From contig JAEMQG010000164.1 in the NCBI GenBank assembly GCA_022758935.1, forward strand, positions 1 to 5,544: a stretch of 5,544 nt of DNA. Reading direction: 5' to 3'. How positions within the stretch are numbered: position 1 is the stretch's first letter; each line of letters opens with the position of its first letter. This document shows, piece by piece, positions 1 to 4,734 of this stretch. Origin of the DNA: Candidatus Nitrosopumilus sp. (lineage in GTDB: Archaea > Thermoproteota > Nitrososphaeria > Nitrososphaerales > Nitrosopumilaceae). Below the pieces are notes generated by a model. That model had not been told where the DNA came from, searched no databases, and saw only the letters and a program-made list of their open reading frames with translations. Position numbers and translations under genes: made by a program.

Positions 1-131
1 GCCATCACCATCTGTGTCAGCTGGTGGGGCTGTATCAGGGCAGCCATCTGTGTCTTGAAATCCATTTACGGTTTCAGCTTCATTAATACATTGATCTAAA
101 GAATCTGGAATGCCATCACCATCTGTGTCAG
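1..131 (-). repeat. Exact 20-bp direct repeat encoding DTDGDG units
   Basis: Positions 1-20 and 112-131 are identical. On the minus strand both encode D-T-D-G-D-G, the calcium-binding core of a TSP3 unit, and a diverged third copy (about 43-56) encodes DTDG. Identity at the DNA level suggests recent duplication or gene conversion among units, or strong codon conservation. The repeat belongs to the coding sequence and is not a separate element. Confidence 0.8.
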
Positions 132-264
132 GATCTGTTTGAAATGTAATTGGATTATTTTGATCATTAATTGGAAGGGCTATTTGCTGACCAAATACAA
201 TGTTCGGCGATAGAAAAGATAATAATAAAAATCCAATTAAAAGATGCTGTGTTTTATTTTTCAT
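1..264 (-). CDS. Secreted thrombospondin type 3 repeat protein, N-terminal part (cut by left edge)
   Basis: The reading frame begins at ATG 264-262 and stays open for 88 codons to the window edge, so the C-terminus is missing. Residues 1-25 form a Sec-type signal peptide: a basic start (MKNKTQH), a hydrophobic core (LLIGFLLLSFL), and likely cleavage near FG|QQ. After a short Asn/Gln-rich spacer, residues 44-59 read DPDTDGDGIPDSLDQC, the DxDxDGxxDxxDxC pattern of thrombospondin type 3 (TSP3) calcium-binding repeats. Residues 71-77 (DTDGCPD) and 83-88 (DTDGDG) begin further units. Cys59 and Cys75 could pair. In this family, Asp-rich repeats bind Ca2+ and act as rigid spacers in exported proteins; the functional domain, perhaps an OmpA-like or adhesion domain, would lie beyond the edge and cannot be told. 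The start is supported by a TATA-like box about 28 bp upstream, implying a leaderless mRNA. Export and TSP3 identity are secure; the role is unknown. Confidence 0.85.
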   Translation of the reverse strand, partial: MKNKTQHLLIGFLLLSFLSPNIVFGQQIALPINDQNNPITFQTDPDTDGDGIPDSLDQCINEAETVNGFQDTDGCPDTAPPADTDGDG

Positions 265-271
265 ATTTTCA

Positions 272-324
272 ATCTTAACCTGTTTTAATTTTTAAATCAG
301 CCTCGATGTAAAAAAGGTTAAGAT
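272..324. repeat. 10-bp perfect inverted repeat flanking the TSP3-gene promoter
   Basis: ATCTTAACCT at 272-281 is the exact reverse complement of AGGTTAAGAT at 315-324. The arms are separated by 33 bp that hold the TATA box, with arm centres 43 bp apart, about four helical turns. One arm lies between the TATA box and the start codon and the other upstream of the TATA box. That arrangement suits a repressor that binds both arms and occludes the promoter. Alternatively it could fold as a long-loop stem in the 3' end of the mRNA from the preceding gene. Confidence 0.5.
287..297 (-). promoter_or_regulatory. TATA box (box A) of the TSP3 gene, leaderless
   Basis: On the minus strand this stretch reads TTTAAAAATTA, close to the archaeal box A. 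Its centre is about 28 bp before ATG 264, which would place transcription initiation at or within a few bases of the start codon. No Shine-Dalgarno sequence precedes the ATG, which agrees with a leaderless transcript. Confidence 0.6.
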
Positions 325-356
325 CGTTTCATCTATAGATTATTTCGATCTAAAAA
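310..356 (-). terminator. T-rich candidate terminator after the CFI-box gene
   Basis: Read on the minus strand, the stop codon at 377-375 is followed by a run of five T (352-356) and then six T (310-315). Archaeal transcription commonly ends at such oligo-T tracts without needing a hairpin. The assignment is weak because the region is AT-rich throughout. Confidence 0.35.
331..340. repeat. 10-bp perfect palindrome ATCTATAGAT
   Basis: The sequence is self-complementary over 10 bp. It is bracketed by GATCG (323-327) and CGATC (346-350), so the symmetry extends imperfectly to about 28 bp. It lies in the 110-bp gap after the CFI-box gene and about 35-45 bp upstream of the TSP3-gene TATA box, where an archaeal activator could bind. 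Protein binding is inferred only from symmetry and position. Confidence 0.4.
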
Positions 357-374
357 TAGTTTTTATAGGGAAGT

Positions 375-1382
375 CTATTGTTTTCTTGATTTCAAGTGTT
401 TGTGGACCTTGAATCCAATGACGGTAGGTGCTGCAACATACATTCCCAAGTTTAGTACAATGACAGAGATACCCAATCCAAGTACCTGAGCTTCAGAACC
501 GTCTTCAGCTAAAGTCATGATTGAAAGGGATGAAAGCATTGGAGTAATCAAAACTCTAACAGTTTCTTGGAATAGTGGATGTTCTCTTTCCAAATCTGCA
601 ATTGTAGGTGAGAAAGAATAGTACAACTGGTTAAATCCAGTCATAAATGCCATTCCAGATGAAGTACTCAATAATGTATTATCTCTGATTTCTCGAAGGA
701 ATTGCACTTGAGGTGCCAATTCAGAACCATATGCTGCAGTTGCAATTAAACACCCACCGCCAGGTTTTCCAGGTTCCTCTACTTTGATAGGTTTACAAAT
801 TCCATTTATAAGTTCAGTTCCTTTACCACAAACTGGTGGTTCTGGTTCTTTTATTGTTCCTGGTTCTTTTACTGGTTCTGGTTCCTTTACTGGCTTTGGC
901 GCTTTATTGACACATTTTCCATCAATGAGATTTTGATTAGGAGTACAAGTTATTTGTTCAGGCAGTGGTACTTCAAATGTTCCTCCAGTGTAAACAACCT
1001 TAGTTGAACCTTTTAGTGAACCGAAATGAAACTCAATAATATAATCACCATTTAATTTCCATAGTGGACCCCCCGCAACAATTTTAGAATAAGCAAAAGA
1101 ACCATCAGATGAAGGAGTTATTTGTCCTATAGCAACAATATTGTTATCAGGAGATTTAATAATTAAAGTGAGTCCTTTACCAGAATCTACATCAGGGTCA
1201 TAGTCTCTAATATTTCCATTTATGACAACTCTATCCCCATTTTCATAAAGCGGAAGCTCTGTAGTTACAGAAATTGGCGGAGTCTCAATGGTAGCGCCAA
1301 GAGCACTGCCATTAAACGTGTAGAATGTGATTGAAATTAATAATAATGCTAATGCTAGGAACCCTCCAAGTCTCATTTTCAT
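375..1382 (-). CDS. Exported CFI-box surface protein with Ig-like domain, Cys modules and C-terminal membrane anchor
   Basis: This is a 335-aa exported protein with no recognised enzymatic activity. Residues 1-30 are a signal peptide (MKMRLGG, hydrophobic core, cleavage near ALGA|T). Residues 35-132 form a beta-rich Ig/macroglobulin-like domain (LPLYENGDRVVINGN...DGDY-type strands) common in thaumarchaeal surface proteins. Two short modules with the pattern C-x10-C follow, at 146-157 (ends LIDGKC) and 185-196 (ends LINGIC), separated by a Pro/Lys/Glu linker at 160-184. Residues 208-292 begin GGGCLIATAAYGS, the signature of the CFI-box C-terminal domain, and include the conserved-looking YYSFSPTIAD. 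A hydrophobic helix at about 300-322 and a basic tail (KVHKHLKSRKQ) suggest anchoring with the C-terminus in the cytoplasm and the rest outside. The start has a TATA-like box about 25 bp upstream; an in-frame ATG two codons later is an alternative. It probably acts at the pseudo-periplasm or S-layer, ligand unknown. Confidence 0.85.
   Translation of the reverse strand: MKMRLGGFLALALLLISITFYTFNGSALGATIETPPISVTTELPLYENGDRVVINGNIRDYDPDVDSGKGLTLIIKSPDNNIVAIGQITPSSDGSFAYSKIVAGGPLWKLNGDYIIEFHFGSLKGSTKVVYTGGTFEVPLPEQITCTPNQNLIDGKCVNKAPKPVKEPEPVKEPGTIKEPEPPVCGKGTELINGICKPIKVEEPGKPGGGCLIATAAYGSELAPQVQFLREIRDNTLLSTSSGMAFMTGFNQLYYSFSPTIADLEREHPLFQETVRVLITPMLSSLSIMTLAEDGSEAQVLGLGISVIVLNLGMYVAAPTVIGFKVHKHLKSRKQ
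831..905 (-). repeat. Pro-Lys-Glu linker repeat inside the CFI-box gene
   Basis: The linker encodes repeated VKEPEP / IKEPEP units (residues 160-184), with matching DNA-level repeats of a GGTTCTTTTACT-like unit on the plus strand. Such rigid, charged proline linkers separate domains in surface proteins. The near-identical DNA units make the segment prone to length change by slippage. Confidence 0.65.
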
Positions 1383-1401
1383 TTTGAATCAGCCATGAGG
1401 G

Positions 1402-1411
1402 TATTTATGTA
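1402..1411 (-). promoter_or_regulatory. TATA-like box of the CFI-box gene
   Basis: The minus strand reads TACATAAATA, centred about 25 bp before ATG 1382, the spacing expected for a leaderless archaeal transcript. It lies in the 54-bp gap between this gene and the upstream large surface-protein gene, suggesting that the gene can be transcribed separately. Confidence 0.45.
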
Positions 1412-1418
1412 TTCAATG

Positions 1419-1427
1419 AAAGAAAAA
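1419..1427 (-). terminator. T-tract terminator after the large surface-protein gene
   Basis: Nine bases past the TGA stop (1439-1437), the minus strand reads TTTTTCTTT, a pyrimidine-rich tract of the kind that ends archaeal transcription. It lies just before the TATA-like box of the next gene, which supports separate transcription units. No hairpin is apparent. Confidence 0.45.
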
Positions 1428-1436
1428 TTGACCTGT

Positions 1437-4400
1437 TCATACTCGAATTATACCTTTTTCGATCAAGTATTGAATTGATTTTATAAATTCATTTTCTGAA
1501 ATTTGATCATCTGACCACCATTTTGCATTATTTTTTAGCCAGTTAGGGATTATTCTTTCAGATATGGAGTATTTTTCTGTTGGAGAAATCACAATTATTT
1601 TTGCTTCAATCATCTGTTCTAATCCGTTAATAAATTCAGAATTAGAAATAGACGAATTAGACCAACGTTTTGCATTATTTTTTACCAAATCAGGAATGTT
1701 TTGCGGAGAAACAGTAAATGATACTAGTCCAACATTTACACCATTGTGAGACAATTGTATTTTATAAACACCAGATAGAGACTTTTCATTTATTGAAAAG
1801 GAAGCACGGTAACTTCCGCTATCAGATAAAACCGCACCAAAGTTTTGGGTAACGCCATCAGGATTGGTTAATGTAATTTCCAAAGGAACCCCCCTTTTAT
1901 GATTAGCCACACTACCAGAGAGAATTATTTCTTGGGTGTTGCCTGATGTAGGAATTGTGATTTTATTTGCACTTAATTGTGGTTGACTTGAAAATGATGA
2001 AGTTGATTTATCCCTTAACAAACTGAATATATTTGAATTTCCAGAGCTGTCTCTAGAATCAAAGTATTTCGCATCTAGACTACCTCCGGCACTAGAAACT
2101 AATTTGGTTCCAGACTTGTCACAAATTTGTGAGGGCATATTAAATGAACCTTCAAATATTCCGGTGCTCGGTCCGGTCTCAACTAGTGTAAAACCAGTAG
2201 AAGCCAAGCCACCATACTCCACTCCATTTATTGTACAACGTTTGTATCTAATGTCTTTAATTAAAATTTCCAACAAAACATTTCCATCTTTACCTATAGT
2301 ATCTACATATGGAGAATTTGGATCATTAATCGCCACATAGATGTCAACATTATCATTTTTTAAATTAAGATCTGGATCGTTTAATGAAATTGTAACAGGT
2401 TGACCAAAGCGATAAGATTGTGAACCAGTATGCACAGTGCCAGAATTAGTTTGTATGTCAGATTTTGCAGAAGTGGTGGTTGTCACTCCTACTTTATCCA
2501 AATCAGAGTAGGAAATAGAAATGCCTTTCTCGTCTATTAATCTGTTAGACACGATGAATTTGACATCATTATCTATAGGTCTAATAGTTTTGATAAAAGA
2601 AGGATCTAAAAGATTTAGTTGATTTGCCATAGAATATTCAAGGGTTCCTTCAAATTTAGATGAATTGTCGCTAGTTTCTTCTAATTCAAATCTGTAAATG
2701 GAATTGTTTATGTCATTTGAATTATCAAGTCCAAATGAAAAGAAATCAAAAACTATGGGTTGTGAAACAGTTTCATCTGATACAACACCAATATTTGATG
2801 TGTTATTAGAAGAATCAAAATTAATTACAACAAAAACAGAACCATTTTTGGCAGAAATTGCTTTTACATCCGAACTGTCCAATTGAATTAATCCACGGGA
2901 TGTAGATAAATCTCCTGGATCAGTGATGACGATAGGTGAAGAATCAGAAAGATCACCAAAATATAGAGTAATTGTAGTATCGCTAAAGTCATTTACATCA
3001 AGATCTTTTTCAAAGGATCTAAGATCAACATTAAGCCAGTTTGTTCCCTGTTTATTTGAAATACTGGTATCAATAAGACTAGAACTTAATGAGGCTGCAG
3101 TAATACCTAGATTAAAGGAAATTTTTTCAAATCCACCGTTGGAAATTGAAGTTGTGTCAATAAACAACCTAGCTGAATTTTTGTCAGGCAACAAAGAGGC
3201 AGGTTGACGCGCGGTTCCTGTCAATGAATCAATAGATGTAGTATAGAATTTGACATTTGATGATTTTTCAAGGGTCACTGGATTTCCTATTTTGAGAGTT
3301 GGTATTAACGCAGTATTTCTAAAAACATCCAAGTGATCTCGTGAAGCAGAATTTAGATTTTGATCAGAATCCATAACAATTATAGGAAATTTAGTTCCAG
3401 ATTTTAATGGTTGAGAGCCATCGCCTACAGTTAGAGAGGGTTTAGTAATTGAAACAGAAGCTGTTGAAAGTTCTGTTAAAACAGATAGTGATTTTTCATT
3501 ATACTCTATTTGTCCAGTTTCCCCTCGTGGGGTAGATTTTAAAATTGCAATTGTGGCTTTGTCTCCATGATCAGCATTGTCAAATAATCCAGAATTAGGA
3601 CCAGTTTCAACCAAAGTGACAATTTGTGAAAATGAATTTCCGCCTCCATCATCAACAAAAGTGAAAGGTTGTTCATCGTTTGATTTTATTTCCATTATTT
3701 TTCCTAAACTAATTGAAAGTTTTCCATTATCTTCAAAACCTAAATTAGAAAGAGATGGAACTAAATTTACTAATCCCTGATTGCCATTGGCGGAATCAGC
3801 GCCATTTTCATCAAATGCTTGATAGAAAGTCGATATAGGAGAATCAACATTAAATGTCCATGAATCTTCATCAGTAGGATCCTGATTTAATTGAAAATCA
3901 TTTACAGTAAGAAAAACTTCTGAATTTGGAGGATAGTTGTTTCTATCTATATTGATTGAAATATTTGGAATTTCATCATACTTAAGATCAACTCTTTGCG
4001 CTCCGCCGGCTGCATTATATTGAATAGTTACATCGCCAAAAGAAAATAGTTGAATTAAGGGCCATGCATTAGGATTTAGTCCGATTTGACCGGGAAGTAC
4101 ATTAGGATTGGTATTAATGGATCTTGGATTTCTTACAACATTATTTAGATTTGTAGAATCTGGAGTTCCATCACAAGATAGAAAAGAAGAATTACCATTT
4201 GTAAAAGTTGTCAATCCAGAACTTGGAACAGAAAAACCGTCAGTGTCAGAAAGAGATATTCCAAAAATGGATGATGGTGTATCTCTACTACAGAAAACAC
4301 CGAAATCTAATCCCTCACCAGGTAAACCTACAGTAGAATCAGCAATCTTTGCCTTGTCTACATTAGCAAAATATGCATAATAATTTCCATCAGTGGCTTG

Positions 4401-4658
4401 GACCATTCGTAGTGTTTTACCGTTAATTGTAACATCTGGCTCCCCTTTTGATTGGTCAGTATCTTGAAGATTAGGATCACGGATTACGACCTCAACTACC
4501 ATTGAACCCGAAAAATGATTGTTAAATTTTGAATTTTCAGCAGAAACATCCAGATTTGGATTACTGCTGGCATCAGCCTTAATAATTGGCGTTAGCAACA
4601 TAATTGAAAAAAGTCCAAGTAAAAGGATAGATTTTCTGGGCATCATACCAAAAATCAC
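1437..4658 (-). CDS. Large secreted S-layer-like surface protein with two C-terminal NNAKWWS modules
   Basis: This 1073-aa protein has a clear signal peptide (PRKSILLLGLFSIMLLTPIIKADA, residues 7-30) and no later membrane helix. Most of the chain is a series of beta-rich segments with motifs like those of thaumarchaeal S-layer proteins. Strand-DxDLN-type starts occur at about 61 (DPNLQDTD), 254, 430 (DSDQNLN) and 761 (DPDLNLKNDN). Strand-ETGP..G.F ends occur at 348-361 and 824-839, with a diverged form at 657-676. Residues 895-985 resemble an Ig-like domain. Two related 37-aa modules close the protein at 988-1024 and 1037-1073. Asp-rich turns suggest Ca2+ binding, and many NxS/T sequons could be glycosylated. 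The only Cys are 123, 162, 808 and 846. It is shorter than the roughly 1700-aa main Nitrosopumilus S-layer protein, so an accessory S-layer-associated protein or adhesin is likelier. The start is GTG 4658; ATG at 4646 or 4643 would also leave a good signal peptide (MPRKS). Confidence 0.8.
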   Translation of the reverse strand: MIFGMMPRKSILLLGLFSIMLLTPIIKADASSNPNLDVSAENSKFNNHFSGSMVVEVVIRDPNLQDTDQSKGEPDVTINGKTLRMVQATDGNYYAYFANVDKAKIADSTVGLPGEGLDFGVFCSRDTPSSIFGISLSDTDGFSVPSSGLTTFTNGNSSFLSCDGTPDSTNLNNVVRNPRSINTNPNVLPGQIGLNPNAWPLIQLFSFGDVTIQYNAAGGAQRVDLKYDEIPNISINIDRNNYPPNSEVFLTVNDFQLNQDPTDEDSWTFNVDSPISTFYQAFDENGADSANGNQGLVNLVPSLSNLGFEDNGKLSISLGKIMEIKSNDEQPFTFVDDGGGNSFSQIVTLVETGPNSGLFDNADHGDKATIAILKSTPRGETGQIEYNEKSLSVLTELSTASVSITKPSLTVGDGSQPLKSGTKFPIIVMDSDQNLNSASRDHLDVFRNTALIPTLKIGNPVTLEKSSNVKFYTTSIDSLTGTARQPASLLPDKNSARLFIDTTSISNGGFEKISFNLGITAASLSSSLIDTSISNKQGTNWLNVDLRSFEKDLDVNDFSDTTITLYFGDLSDSSPIVITDPGDLSTSRGLIQLDSSDVKAISAKNGSVFVVINFDSSNNTSNIGVVSDETVSQPIVFDFFSFGLDNSNDINNSIYRFELEETSDNSSKFEGTLEYSMANQLNLLDPSFIKTIRPIDNDVKFIVSNRLIDEKGISISYSDLDKVGVTTTTSAKSDIQTNSGTVHTGSQSYRFGQPVTISLNDPDLNLKNDNVDIYVAINDPNSPYVDTIGKDGNVLLEILIKDIRYKRCTINGVEYGGLASTGFTLVETGPSTGIFEGSFNMPSQICDKSGTKLVSSAGGSLDAKYFDSRDSSGNSNIFSLLRDKSTSSFSSQPQLSANKITIPTSGNTQEIILSGSVANHKRGVPLEITLTNPDGVTQNFGAVLSDSGSYRASFSINEKSLSGVYKIQLSHNGVNVGLVSFTVSPQNIPDLVKNNAKRWSNSSISNSEFINGLEQMIEAKIIVISPTEKYSISERIIPNWLKNNAKWWSDDQISENEFIKSIQYLIEKGIIRV
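1440..1697 (-). repeat. Two related C-terminal 'NNAKWWS' modules in the surface protein
   Basis: Residues 988-1024 (1587-1697) and 1037-1073 (1440-1550) align without gaps at 18 of 37 positions, sharing IP, KNNAK, WS, IS, EFI, IE and II. They are joined by a 12-aa linker. The last copy has the full NWLKNNAKWWS pattern; the first has DLVKNNAKRWS, having lost two tryptophans. Such modules recur at the C-termini of secreted proteins in this archaeal lineage. A role in wall or S-layer attachment is inferred. Confidence 0.75.
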
Positions 4659-4669
4659 AGTTAATGACA

Positions 4670-4681
4670 GATAATGTTATC
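4670..4681. promoter_or_regulatory. Inverted repeat GATAA-TG-TTATC in the divergent promoter region
   Basis: GATAA (4670-4674) and TTATC (4677-4681) form a perfect 5-bp inverted repeat with a 2-bp spacer. A second TTATC sits at 4689-4693, so the left arm can also pair with it across the surface-protein TATA box. The location, 12-23 bp before the GTG start, would let a bound protein block that promoter. It is short and AT-rich, so chance is possible. Confidence 0.35.
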
Positions 4682-4682
4682 G

Positions 4683-4690
4683 TATAATTT
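4683..4690 (-). promoter_or_regulatory. TATA-like box of the large surface-protein gene
   Basis: The minus strand reads AAATTATA, centred about 28 bp before GTG 4658 and about 40 bp before ATG 4646. The first spacing matches the leaderless layout of the neighbouring genes; the second would give a leader of about 15 nt with no Shine-Dalgarno sequence. This box is the main support for the GTG start. Confidence 0.45.
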
Positions 4691-4706
4691 ATCTTTAGAA
4701 TACTTG

Positions 4707-4714
4707 TAATATAT
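4707..4714 (+). promoter_or_regulatory. TATA-like box of the CDF transporter gene
   Basis: TAATATAT is centred about 25 bp before ATG 4735, as expected for a leaderless archaeal transcript. It lies about 24 bp from the oppositely oriented TATA-like box of the surface-protein gene, so the two promoters are divergent and nearly back to back, and one regulator could affect both. Confidence 0.45.
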
Positions 4715-4734
4715 GAAAAGAATTACTAAAATGA

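Noticed and set aside
1..131. Possible mobile-element or attachment-site direct repeat
   Set aside because: Both copies encode the DTDGDG core of TSP3 units in the same frame, so the protein repeat explains them; no transposase or integrase lies nearby.
291..302. 12-bp near match (11 of 12) between 291-302 and 1383-1394, upstream of two of the surface genes
   Set aside because: The copies sit at different distances from their start codons, one over the TATA region and one touching the ATG, so a shared regulatory role is unlikely; chance in AT-rich DNA suffices.
831..905. Possible minisatellite or CRISPR-like repeat array
   Set aside because: The repeats are in frame and encode a Pro/Lys/Glu linker between Cys modules; the units are short, imperfect and lack unique spacers.
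1564..4380. Several plus-strand open frames of 61-94 codons
   Set aside because: All lie within the 1073-aa minus-strand gene, whose signal peptide, repeats and C-terminal modules fix the real frame; none shows a motif or start context of its own.
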